The notes under the pieces are model-generated. The model ran no database searches. It was not told the origin of the DNA and was given only the letters and a program-made list of their open reading frames with translations. Of a DNA stretch of 64,000 nt, positions 1 to 11,836 are shown piece after piece; the stretch's first letter is position 1; each line of letters begins with the position of its first letter. The DNA is from Crocodylus rhombifer (Eukaryota; Chordata; Crocodylia; Crocodylidae). Position numbers and translations under genes: made by a program. The DNA lies in NCBI GenBank assembly GCA_038503035.1, contig JAVSML010020433.1, forward strand, positions 269,462 through 333,461, in the 5' to 3' direction.

Positions 1-3000
1 TAGCACCCTTCATTTTAAACCAGTAAGCTAGTACAAATTATTCCTGGTTGAGAAGCTTCTTGCCAAGTGCATCCACAGATGCAGAGAGGCTCCTTGTAGG
101 GCCATGCTGGTGTGAAGTGTGGTCTGGATGGGATCAGGACACTCTTGGCAGTGGAGAGAAACTAGGCCAGAGGTGGCATACAGAGTTGAGAGTGTCTTAG
201 AGCCCTCCTCCAAAACCAGATCTCATGATAATCTTCAGGGTTAAGCTCAAATAGCAGCAGTTTTGCTGTACAAATTCAGAGAGGGCCAAGTGCTGCACAG
301 AAAAAAAAAAAAAAAAGTAGTCAACCAAATAAGGCTGTGGAGAGATGTACGAGCAGGAAAGTGTCCAGGAGATGACATCATTAAGAGGAAGCCTTTAGTC
401 ACCAGGTTTCCTCCAAAAGCTGGAGCAGGGCCAGAAGAGCCGCTCAGGCATCAAATCTCCCAGTGAAGAACATCAGTTAGTTCAGCATGGATGCTCAGAT
501 CCCCACAGCTTGAGCATAAAAATGGAACTTCAAATTGCAAGAAACTGAAAATAAGTTCTTAAAGAACAGGCAAGTTTTCCAATTAGCCTGCTGCATTATG
601 CACTATGTACCAGAAGTCAAGTGCTCTGCAGCCAGATTTCACACTGAACATTACAAGAAAGACATCCAAAATAAAGGGCTTCCTCTGGAGGCAGCCGTGC
701 CCTTTCCTGTTCAAATGAGTCCATATTAAGGCATCTTGCTTTCCTATGAGGGATATTTAAAGACAGATTTCTTGACCTCCAGAAGGAATTAAGTCAGACA
801 CATATGAAGCAGCAGTAGTTTGGGGGGGGGGGGGGGGGGGGCGAGTGAAAGGGAAAATACTTCAGGCCCTGCTTCTGCAAGAAAGGAGGTGCTTACAATT
901 CAATTAAGGGGGGGGGGGAAGAAAAGTTATGATTGGGTTCTTGGGACATGCTTTTTGGTCACTGCCCAGAAAGTGTCTCCTCAAATTGACAATTTTCAAC
1001 ATGACTTAGTCATGGGACCTAGAATTCTTCTTTTACAGATGCAATGGAGGATACAATACAAAGTTTAGCAAAATGAATTAGCTTTAATAGCTTTGCCAAA
1101 CAAACAAAAGTGTGTTCCCGCTTCAACTTTTGTGAAGCCAAGAAAGCAAGCAAACTCTTGTAATCCCTTTTCTCCCTCTTCTTTCAAGCCCTTTGTCCAG
1201 AGATGGGAGCAAGGTTTAAAACAAGCAATTTCTTCAGATGAGCCAACATGAAGCAGGCCTTCCCTATAAATAGTCTCTGTCAAAGCTTTGATTTATTTGT
1301 TCCTACCTTTCCTGTCACAACAAAGTATTTAGCAGAATTTGCCAATTCACTGGAATCTGACAGGGTCACTTGCTTCTACTATGACCTTGAACTTGTGACC
1401 TCAGGGCTGTCAGGCACATGCCCTAGTACCTGGACCACTCCACTTAAACAAAAAGTAAGTTGGCACTCCCACAAGACAGACCACTCCAGATGTGTAGAGA
1501 CTCTGCATCTGGCTAGGTTTACTACTAGAAACAGAATGTTTTAAAATTAAACTGTTATTTGTGGTAGACAAGACAAGCTGTATAAATGGACAGACTACTT
1601 TCCTAACAAATGGTGTTAAGCCCATTTTAAAACAATAATGCAGCAAAAGAAAATAAAGGAAAAGAATGACCTCAAAGCAATTAAGGCTTCCAAAATATGC
1701 TGTCAGTGGTATTCTTATTGCTCATTAACTACATAAAAGCCATTTAATTTATGCCACAGCCAGTCAGTTAGGGTGGTATTTAGTATTGATCTTTGATTCA
1801 ATATTCAACAGAATTTTGCAACCCCAGTGAAGTATTACTCCTTCAATGGCAGAGACCCAAAGTAAAAAAAAAAAAAAAATCAAGCTACTGCTCTTTCTAC
1901 TAGGTCTAGATCACCTGCCATGCATAAAACTTAGTAGCATCAAATAATGTCCCTGCTGCACCCAGGCATCATGAAGGAGGAATTATTAAAAACATCTTCC
2001 ATTGCCAATTTCCAGAATTACTGTTTAGTCACTGAATGGCCTATCCATCATTAGCCTGGTACCCACCACTTCATTTGCCCAACATAAGTAGCAAAGGTGG
2101 GGGAGGGCACAATTTGAAACCATCTTGTGGTTACTTTTATCCATTTAAAAAGGGTTGTTTTTTTGGTTTTTTTAAAGAAAACTGTATTTCCCAGATACTT
2201 TGTTCCCATACAGTGGGGGGGGATAAATAAATAAAAAGGACTTACAGAATGGCATAAAAACAGTTAATAGGCCATTTTGATACAATAACAAGTTCCTCAT
2301 AGCCAGTAAGATATAGTAGCATACCTAGAAGTTTCCAGCAAGCTTTTGATGCAACTCATTGCAATATGAACTTCAAAATCATTTAGAGTTATCCAATGCA
2401 TCTATTCATCCAATACATCTTCCTGAAAATTAAAGTATTAGTGCTCTCTCTGGAACCTTTTCTTTGGGGCTTTATCATGTCAATTAAGAGGCAGAGTACA
2501 AATCATGCAAACAAGCTGCTGTCATACTAGTCAGCTGGGCACCCATAACTAATCAATGTTTGGCAGTGCTTTTTAAAAGGTAGGCAGGATCCCCAAACCA
2601 AAAGAGGTCTGGACAGAAATACTGCAATATAGCAACAGCATAATCAGAAAGCCTGAGCACAGCTCAAGAAAGAGAGAAACTGGACCCCTTTTAGTTGAAT
2701 AAAGGCAATCAAGATCTGTACAATATCAAGGAATAGAAGGGAGACCGAGTATAAGGACCTTTAACAAAAAAGGTGACAAACTGGAAGGTAGGGCCCCCAG
2801 GTTAAACCAAAAAGAGAAATTAAGACAGGAAAAGACTTGTCCATTCTGGTCTTTATAGCGTAGCTAGAATATAAAGAGAATAATGCCACAGCCTAGCATT
2901 GAAGAAAAACTTGCACAACAAATTAAACCCTAGAATTTCTCCATTCTTTATGAAAAGCTTCCATGTTTTTCCAAACAGTGGTTTCTAACACAGAGATCAA

Positions 3001-5749
3001 TGCAAAGCATCCAAGAGCCATTACTCCAGACAACACCTACAGAAAGGAATATTTCAAGCGTCTCCAACACAGAACAGCCAAGAATCAACTCAGCCTCATT
3101 TATAAAATCTGATTGACTTGGAAAACTTCCGTTGCCCTTTGTAGACCCATATTTTATAAAGAACCAGGTCAGGCTAATCCCATTTCTCAGTAGCATAAGT
3201 AAGAATTTAAAATAATTAAGGACTAAAAACTGTTTAACATCAAAGCTACAAGTCTCAGAAGCAATGAGCATCTTGCTCAGATTAAAGAGGAGACTCCCTT
3301 TCTAAAGGTAGAAGAATGCTTCCTGGGGGAGTGGTGCTTCGATGCCGTTTGTTGCAGTTTGACAGGTACAGTACCCGATTTGTTCAGTCACGGACCCAGT
3401 GCACTTCTGATTTATTTACAAGTGGAACATCTTGTATTAAAAAATACTCTCTCTCTCTTACTGAGGATATAAAAGGGGGGAAAAAAGCCCTCATCTGTGC
3501 AAAGCAAGTGGTACCTACTTCTCCTGTTGCACTGAAACTAATTTTTAAAAATAATGAAATGTGATTAAATAAGGTTTTAAACTAAGCTTCCATAGTAACA
3601 TCTCATTAAAATCTGAAAAAGAGCAGTTTCAGCTCCACCAAACATGATAGGGTTAGCATGAAGGACAGGAGCTCTAGCCAGTCACTGTGAGATTAGCTTG
3701 AATCACTTCGCCAATGAGGAGGCCTCTACTGCCAAAAGAGGAAGGGCAGTTTTTTAGGATGACTTGCAGGGGGGAAAACTTTTAGAACTCAGCTACACTT
3801 TTTCAGTTTCCTTGTATTGGAAAGAGAGGTGTTACTCACTTCTGTGCAATCCTTAACCATTTGCTTCTCCATTGTCTCTTGTTGCATCGCACAAACCCTT
3901 CAAAACAACACCCTTTACAATAGCATTCCAAAGGCGCAGACGAAGCCAAATGCACTGTCCCCCTTAAAGGGGTCTGGCAAGATCAACAGACACTTTCCAC
4001 AACGGACTTTCGGTATATCCTGCAAAATCCTCACAAGCAATCTTCTCTACTAGGCCCTTTGGGAGCCGACCATCCCCATCCCCATCCCTCGAGCCCAGGC
4101 AGAGACACTACCGCACAAGTACAGCAAGTCACTGGTTCAAGGGTTAAACAGAGCAAAACTGGGCTGATTAATGGTGCACCAAAGTTTCGTGCCACTTGGC
4201 CAATTCTAAATTAGTGGAAGGGTTGAAAGAAAAGCAATTCCTATCCCAGCGGGTTAAAATTTAGCCTGGCTGGACAGGCACAGACTTGAGAGGTTTTTCT
4301 GTTTAGACCAAACAGTGTCCACATCAGCACATTGTGAGAGGCCCTACCAATCTTATCACCCAACACTTTAAAAAGCAATTTTTCCCCCTGCCAAGCCAGA
4401 AGTGATCACTGAGCTTCTTCCGTCTGGCTCCTCCACAATGGATTTATTTTTGTGATGAGGCCCACAGTGCAGTTACATCCAAACACTTCGCTTTCACCCA
4501 CATTTGACCTTGATTATAAATAAAAAACGTGGCTCTGAATTTCAGCAGTTTTGCTACCCAAACGTTCAAATACTAGTCATGTTTTGCTCACACAGAGAAC
4601 AGTTTCAACATTTCCTGTTAACCACAGCTCAGGAAGTAAAATTTAAAGTTGTATCACTAAAAATGTCACTTCATTTATGTCTGCAGTTAGAAGAGAAGTG
4701 GGAGCCAACTAGAAAACTAATGGTTGGTAGCTTGTTGCCTTAATCCGGCAGGCCTGCTGCTCCACATGTGGCTAGCCACATCCATTTTCCAGCATCATTT
4801 TGCTGAAGCCAGAAATAGAGCCGACAGCAAAACCTGAATCCATAGGCGACTCCTTAGGTCTCCTCCAACTCTGTGCTTTCAGGTATAAAGTACCAGAGCT
4901 GCTTTCAAATGTGCTTTTGAAGCAGTCCCAAAAATAAAATCATGCCCCTGGGCAGAGAGGGGGAAGCAACAGGCTGAGCAGGGCGTGTCCCTGCAGTCTG
5001 AGACTTGCAGGCACCTTGTAGCAAGGCTGCGCTGCGCGAGGACACGGCCACTCCCAGAACCGGCCCAGCACAGCGCTCCCACACAGCAGCCGATCCACAT
5101 CCTAGACGTGAGACTCCTCCACGGCGGGAAGGACATCAGCCCGCTCCGTTACTGCTTCCACGGAAGACCCCCAATCCAAGCCTCTCCCATTTGATCTCCT
5201 AAACCCCTTGCCTTTTTCAGGGAATTGAAACATCAACAATGAGTAGTGAGCAGTCAAGGGTACTCCTGTTTAAGGCCTCAGAAAATCCCTCCCACCCCCC
5301 ACTTTTTTTAGGCCCACCTTGCTATAAAAGGCATAGAAAAAAAAAGGTACATCAGACAGTTAAGAGGCCTGGGTGGCAAGAGGAAAACAAAAAAATCCTA
5401 TCCGATAGACATCCAAGATAGCATGAATTAAGCCATCCTCAAAAAAAACCCAGAGGGGGGACACACCATGCTCCCCTAGGCCGAGCCGACTGTCCCCACA
5501 CCCGAGGCTGCGTGCGCATGTGGTGTGCAGCGCAGAGCCCCCGCGTGCCTCTGCGGCCCTGCCAGGTCCACTAGCCCGGTTTTAAAAAAAGAGGCCGTCA
5601 ACCAAAAGTTGGCAGCCGCTCTCCGAGTCCAAGCAAAAAGAAGGAAAACGGGGGGAGGGACGGAACCAACAACAGGAAAAGAAAAAACCCAAAACTCCTG
5701 CTACCAAAAAAAAAAAAATCCCCAAACCCTCGAGTCAAGCAGACTTGAC
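1..5749 (-). other. MSN: MSN intron 1 (part)
   Basis: This is downstream of the MSN exon 1 donor on the minus strand, so it is intron 1 by position. No exon with splice sites and family similarity was recognised. It contains simple-sequence runs: 16 A at 301-316, 20 G at 822-841 and 11 G at 908-918. The rest is AT-rich unique-looking DNA. Confidence 0.65.
822..841. repeat. Homopolymer of 20 G
   Basis: An unbroken run of 20 G, with a second run of 11 G at 908-918. Both could form G-quadruplex structure on the plus strand, and exact lengths are likely sequencing-sensitive. Confidence 0.9.
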
Positions 5750-6560
5750 AAAACCTCCCTGCCCCGGCCAAGCCGTACTTTCGCGCCAGGCCGGGCAGCG
5801 CTGGAGCCGGCCCGGGGGGAGGCGCGCGGCCCCCGGCCGCTGTGCGGCCCCCGAGGGGCGGAGGAGGCGCCCCGCGGCCTCGGGGCGAGGGGGTTAGCCC
5901 GGAGACATTTTGGAGGCGCCGCAGCGGGAGAAGGGCCCTGCCGCTGCCGCCCCGGGAGAAGCCCCGGATGGATGGGGGCCCGGGCGCGGGGCTGCCCCGC
6001 GCGGAGCGGCGGGCAGGACCTGGGGCAAAGGCTGGGGGAGCCTCCCCGGGGTCACCCACCGTCTTGGGCATGGTGCCGGCGGGCTGGGCTGGGCTGGGCG
6101 CGGCGGGTCGCGGCGGCGGCGGCGGCTGCAGCTGCTGGCTCCGCGCTTCCTGCTAACGGGACTAGCCGGGGCGTCTCTCCCCGGCAAACCCCACCCCAAG
6201 AGGCAGCCCCGCCGCCCGCCCCCGCCGCCTTTATTCGCGGCTGCAGCTGCCGAGCCCCCGCCCCGCGCCCGGCCCAGCCCCGCAGACGGCCGGCCGGCCG
6301 GGCTGACTGACGGGCGGCGCCGCCTCGCCACGTGGGGCTGAGCCCGCGCCGCTGCGGCCCGGGGGCTCGCGCCGCTTCTCCCCCTGGCCCGAGCCTTGCC
6401 CCGTCCCCAGTCCTCCCCGCGCCCCCACTCCTCCCTCAGCCCCGCTCCCAGCTGCCCGCCTGGCACCGGCCCCCGCTCCCACATCGCTCGGGGGGTGCCC
6501 AGGACACCCCGGCTGTGCCCGCTGCCCCCCCCGGGCTTCCCTGGGACGGGGCAGGGTCCT
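5750..6560 (-). promoter_or_regulatory. MSN: CpG-island promoter and 5' UTR of MSN
   Basis: Base composition changes sharply to very GC-rich, CpG-dense DNA here, with several GC-box-like stretches such as CCCCGCCC near 6207-6230 and a GGC/GCC trinucleotide run near 6110-6127. The MSN start codon lies inside, so the sequence from 6072 to roughly 6250 is likely 5' UTR and core promoter read on the minus strand. I see no convincing TATA box, as expected for a dispersed CpG-island promoter. The transcription start cannot be fixed by eye. Long open frames on both strands here are due to absence of AT-rich stop codons. Confidence 0.75.
6060..6071 (-). CDS. MSN: Moesin, coding part of exon 1 (first four codons)
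   Basis: On the minus strand an ATG in a strong Kozak context (CCGGCACC before it) opens the codons Met-Pro-Lys-Thr, followed directly by the donor GTGGGTGAC. Known family facts: moesin starts MPKT, ezrin and radixin start MPKP, and the first coding exon of ERM genes holds only these four codons before a very long intron. The match of peptide, splice position, CpG island and the LAS1L neighbour together support MSN; a 12-base coding segment alone would not. Moesin links cortical actin to plasma-membrane proteins through its FERM and C-terminal actin-binding domains, none of which is in this window. The frame stays open past the donor, which gives a spurious 157-codon frame. The rest of the gene lies beyond the left edge. 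Confidence 0.8.
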
Positions 6561-8655
6561 GAGTTTGGAAAACTCGCCCTAAAGCAGCGCCCTGCGCAGT
6601 TCTCTGGGCCCCCAACAGCCTTGCTGCCAGTGTCAGGGCCGCTGAGAGCCCATAGGCGACTGGTAGGGGGGGCACATGCCCCCCGGGGCCATCCCCCCTG
6701 CCACCATCTGCGGGAGCTCGCCAGCTCCGTCCCCACTGCCAGCAGCGCCTGTGGGTGCCCCCCCACACACACACTTAGGAGGCATCAGTCGCCCATGGAA
6801 TAGCCCACTGTTCCCAGTCCAAGATGTACGCCCCTGAATGTCTGCTTGTGCTGGAACAGAGGCAGGCTGGTATGTCCTCAGAAAAATCACCAGTGGCTCT
6901 GCGTAGCTAGGAGCCTGCTTGGAAATGATTGGGAGGAGTGTGTGGAGACCTGGAGTGTGTTGTGAGCAGTGCGCTAACTAAAACGATGGCTTGAACGGCG
7001 GATTTCTGTCGGGCCGAAAAAAGCCTCTGGCAGCCGCAGACTCGAGTGCACTCCAGGAAACACAGGGCTGATCAGGAATTGAGGTCGCTGGCAAAGTAAA
7101 AGTACCTCGCAGCTCTGTGTCCCCCAAAGTCAATTCTGCCTCCAGGGCTGTCCTCTTCAGACGAGTTCCTTTTTAAGTGGAACTCCAGGGGAAACGTGGC
7201 ATCGCTAACATCTTCATGCCACAACGCAATGCCCAACCGAACAAAATGCAGGATTGCTAAGTCACGCCCCAGAATACCTCCCAAGCCTGGATAAGGACAA
7301 AAGCTTAGAATCTAGGAAGGATGCAACATGTTTTCACTCTCATTTTGGCCCTTGTTCTTTAAGCCACTAAATTGTTGTCTGATGCCAAGAGTCTTCCAAT
7401 TTTTTTTTAAAAGGACAAAAACTTGTTTTGGATTTGATTTTTACTTTTATTTAATATTCATGACAGTACAAAGACAATGCCATTTTTTTCTATGTAAGTT
7501 GTGATAACTAAATAAATGGAACTACAACATTTGAGAAGAATACAATCACATATAGGGAGCGAGGGGGCCATGGAGGTGTGCAGAGGGGCTTGGGAGTGCT
7601 TAAACACAAGCTCATTTGCAAGATGGAAGCTATAGGCAATTAACATGTTTATTACAGTCTTAAAAGCCTCAGACACAGGGCCCAGTTCTGTAATGGCCGA
7701 AGCCAACAAACTGGCAAACGAACATTATGGACTTTTGCAAAATTATTTCATTGGCCGCTACTTGGATGAGATCAGTGTATCTAATTTTCAAACATTCAGA
7801 TACGTTGGTCACAGATACAGCAAGGGATTGAGGACTGGCATTTCCCTAGGCACCCAACTCTCATTTGGGATTCAACTGCTATAGGCCTTTTTGAAAATAC
7901 CAAACTAGATACATAAAACTGGTACAAAACTGGTAATTCTAGCCATATTTCCCACAGAAAAAGCACTATTCTTTAGAAGGTTAACAACTAGTGTCCACTT
8001 AAGTGGTGAAAAGTTCTACAGAATGCAAATAAATTAAAATATAGTTTGATTTTTAGGAGAGGCTAAAACCTATCTTGTCTTAGACCTTCCTTCTTGTCAA
8101 GTCTGCTATTTTGCTTTTTTTTGTGAAGTTATTTTATATCGTAGTACTGTCATGTTCCTTCTGCTACATACCTGTCTCTTCCTGGTGCCAGAATAAATTA
8201 AATTTGTGTTAACAGGAGGTCACATAAATCCAGCTATGAAATGGGAAATAGCCAAGCTCAAGTCTACTAGGCAACTCGGCACAGTTTGGTGTTGACTAAT
8301 CAATTGTGTTTAATTTGATTGTAAGATTTTTCCAGGATTAACAGTAAACTAGAGCATATGGGAAAGGCTTCTCATTAATAACCTACTCCCTAGAGTTTCT
8401 TTCTGAGGGTCCCAAAAGGCATTGTAAATATTTATAATTAAATCTTCACAGCCAGGGGACGGGAACTTCACTTTTTCCATGAGGAAAAATAGGCTTTAAA
8501 ATCATGGGTGATATAATACAAATAAACTTTCATTAAATGGCTTACAAAGTGAGTCAATGTGTTTGTAACACATTGTTTCCTCAGTGTGGAGGATGATGTG
8601 GTAAAGAGAAAATCAAGAATAGTTCTCTATTTACTATCGAGTAAATAATACAAAC
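6561..8655. other. Intergenic DNA upstream of MSN
   Basis: GC content falls from the island shore to ordinary AT-rich sequence by about 7300. Short open frames here show no family similarity and no splice-site pairing. No RNA gene or complete transposon was recognised. Confidence 0.5.
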
Positions 8656-8659
8656 TAAG

Positions 8660-8775
8660 ATTCAAGCCCAGATCCTACTCTGCTTTGTTCCACTGTAAAT
8701 CAAGGATAACACCACTGTGATTGATAAAGCCACACCAGTGGTGAAGTGGCAGGATAAAAGAGTCAGGCCCATAAT
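8660..8775 (+). repeat. Ancient amniote interspersed repeat fragment
   Basis: The order of phrases (gatcct..., ccactgtaaatc, aacaccactgtgattgat, agtcaggccca) follows a degenerate repeat common in bird, turtle and crocodile genomes with the consensus pattern 'gtaaatc...actcca...tcaggccca'. Family assignment is from memory. Confidence 0.4.
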
Positions 8776-9599
8776 CTTTTTTAAATCCTACTGTACGCAT
8801 TTAGCCTGAACATGCAGGTCTCTCTGCAGCAAAATTCCCATAGGTCTGTCTGTAGAAGAAAAGTCACGCCGGTTTCATTGCATTGATTTAAACAGATACA
8901 ACTTTTTATTGACAACCTTAAGCTTCCCTAAGGGCATAATGAAATTATCCATGTTACACATTATGCCAGCTTTTGTTCTCTGCCTATCTTTGCTGACTTG
9001 CAGATCAACAAATCCCTTCTTGAACCAAAGCTCAGACTGCCCACGACTCTTCATTGGGCAGGGTCCTCTGTCCCCATAAGAACTTCTGAAAAATATGAGA
9101 CTGGCAATGGTATGGAAATGTTCACTGATTGCTTTGACTTAGGTAATTAGACAATTGCCCCTTTTGTCAGATTTGGATCCAAGCTGGAAGATACACTAAT
9201 GTCATATCTTTTGGTTCTCATCCAAGAGAAATAAACACTAAAATAAGTCATTCTGTGGCAATTTAGTCACCAAAATTCTAAGCTGCATTTTAATAATGTG
9301 TAGAGTAATAATTTGTCACTAGTTTTATATCCCTGCAAGAAAAGAAGAATCGGGCCCCTGGAGTTTGCATCCCATGTTTTCTCAAGTTTCTCTGAACTTT
9401 TGAAGCAATGTATATAAGGGATTTAGCCATTAACTTTAATAGCAGTCACAGACTAAAGTCCAGCAGGGCACTGCTTTGCAAACTTTTTAGAGTCTCAGTT
9501 TGTATGGAACCAGCTTTCTGCTTGCATTGCTGAGCTGCCTACATCTTAAGTGTGTTTCACATTATAAAGGACCCCGGCAGAGAAGATTTCTGAGATGCA

Positions 9600-9730
9600 A
9601 ATGTTTGCAATTCTTTATTATTTAATATTGCACTAGACACCTCAATGTGCCAAGCACTGGGCAAGACTGCAGGAAGATGCAATCCCTGCCCAAAGAGGTA
9701 ATATTTTAGAGAGACAAGACATGCAAGCAA
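9600..9730 (+). repeat. Ancient interspersed repeat fragment
   Basis: The segment contains 'gtgccaagcactggg', then 'caatccctgcccaaagag' and 'tagagagacaagacat', the hallmark phrase order of an old amniote repeat ('atccctgccc...gagcttacaatct...gagacaagaca'). It is not coding. The exact family (MIR or L3-type) needs a library search. Confidence 0.45.
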
Positions 9731-11345
9731 CGTGTCCAAGGTAACAGTAGCATGTTAGCCACTTCCCAGGCATCTCTCTTCTCTCTCCAGTCCAAATGGG
9801 CTCCACATGCTCTTCATACCTGCTGCTGAGACTCCAGCTCAGTGGTCCAGATGCAGCATTATCCTACCAACCATCTTTCCAGCACAGGGACAAGGCAGAG
9901 GAGATAAAAGCTGGGGTCCTTTGTGCTAGGGACTCCAGAAGTGGCCTGGCAACTGAACCAGGCTCACAGAGCTTGGGTTTACACTCAGGGATGGAGGGGT
10001 CATAGCACTGTTATACCCTGGCAGTCCTGCAGTGAGTTTGTGGAACAAGGATGCTGGAGCACTAGTTTGAGTATCCCTTGAGGCTACCCGAGTAAGCACC
10101 AGGTTCCAAACTGGCCCTAGCTGTCCCAAGGCAGATCAGATGCTCTAACCAAGTGAGGATCAACTGACATTCGGGTGGCATCTGTATTACCAGTAATTAA
10201 AGTGTCTGAAAGATTAGGGACTTCCTGTGGTGGGGACATAATCCAAAATCCTTCACTGGTCCCTGCAATCAATTCTACCTCTTGCATTTTGCTCTCCCTC
10301 CTACTCCCCCTGAGGATGGGGGAGGTGCTCAGGTGCATGACCCCATCTTTGCCTGGCTTCCAGAAGCAGGGGGTCCGCAATGCCCAAGCTGCCCCTACTA
10401 TCACTGGCTGCTCTGTAGCTCAAAGTGCTCATGCTGCAGCATCTCAACAGAATCTCAGAAGGTAGGGTGCCATACCAAGACTCCCCACCTCTGCCCCTTT
10501 CTTGTCTTTCCTCTTGCTAAGGGGAAGATGAGGGATTTCAACACCTTGGGTCTGCTGGCTGAGCACTCCCTGCCCAGCCTAGTGGAAGTCATAGGAAGTC
10601 AGTGGATTCCACGACAGCAACATGCAAAGCACTGAAGGATTATCTGAGCTCTGGAATTACAGGATTTCAAGGGAGAACTGTCAGCTTGTTGAGAACCAAA
10701 TAAAGTAAATCTCTGGAGGACGCCACGCAGACTGTTTAATATTGCCTGCAGCCTCCAAAACCCTGTTATCCTCAGCTTGCTCGGGACCCAAACAATATTA
10801 AAGTATTTAGACATAAATTAAACTTGGATGACATTAAGCATCCTCCCCAGATGATGCATGATATTTGCCTGCCTTTAAGGCTGATTTGCTGGTTTTGGTT
10901 GAAGCCGTTAAAGAGGATCCTCTAGGAAACAAAAAACAAGTTGGTAAATGATTTCATTCGAAATTGTGGATTGAATAGGAATTACTTCAGTGGAATATTG
11001 AAGCAAGTGAGCATCCTGCCAGCATACAGTTCTCTGGAACTCCTAATCTCAGGGTAAGTAAACTATTTAATTGTGCAGGGGAGGAGGACACCACCTGCAT
11101 GAAAAGCCCTTACCCATGAAGATGGGGAAAAATCTAATTATTCCACCAAAGAAGCCATAGGCAATCAAAGAAACAAAACAAGCATGCCCCCATCAGGAAG
11201 TGCAGTCACAACTGTAAGACACTTAGCTTTGATCCTAGGGGGGAAAGAAAGGAACAAATTAGAACCCCTGGCAAGTAACTGATACATTACTAGCACTCAG
11301 TTTTCCCAGGCTGTTCTTCAGTGATAATTAACCAATCTGGCTGTA
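9731..11345. other. Intergenic DNA, nothing recognised
   Basis: Unique-looking sequence of mixed composition with small chance open frames (up to 117 codons) that lack recognisable domains or splice context. Confidence 0.45.
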
Positions 11346-11836
11346 AACTGAGCACATCTACGTGTGAATGTTCATGTGATGCAATAAACTCCGGCACAAA
11401 TTTATTGGTCCTGGGCACAACATTTACATGTACACCTGGGACCACAGCATGTTGAGCTGAGGCATTGCAGCCCTGGCTGGTAGGCGCTTTTGTGGGGCAG
11501 CCTGCCAGCCTGGGGTTGTTCCACCCTGGCTTAACCTGCTGCAGAAGGCACAAAGGTGCTCCACTGCTGGGCTAGCCGGCAGGCAGCCTCTGCATTGAAG
11601 CACCCTTGTACCCCAGTCAGCCACATCAGCATTTACATGTGTGTTGTAGTGGAGTAAATAACTCTGCATAGAAGTACAAGTACATAGAATAGTACTTGTA
11701 TCTGGCAGTACTAACCTGCAGTAGAGTTAATTAGTTTACTCCAGCCTAATAGCTCTTCATGCATAGACCAATGATGCTTCACTGCGGAGCTAATTAGGCA
11801 ACCTCAGTAAGCAGCTCATGTAGATACCCCACTGTG
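11346..11836. mobile_element. Probable composite MITE (Harbinger-like ends)
   Basis: The left end contains 'gcacatctacgtgtgaatg' and the right end 'ctcatgtagatacccc', whose reverse complement begins 'ggggtatctacatgag'. These imperfectly inverted ends resemble the termini of the better-defined MITE at 44842-44984. The left part (to about 11420) resembles a crocodilian repeat I recall. Internal parts are unrelated to each other, so this may be nested insertions. No clean target duplication was found. Confidence 0.4.

Noticed and set aside
5525..6772. Several open frames of 100-290 codons on both strands
   Set aside because: They lie in the MSN CpG island, where stop codons are rare. Their products are low-complexity Pro/Arg/Ala/Gly-rich and overlap in several frames.
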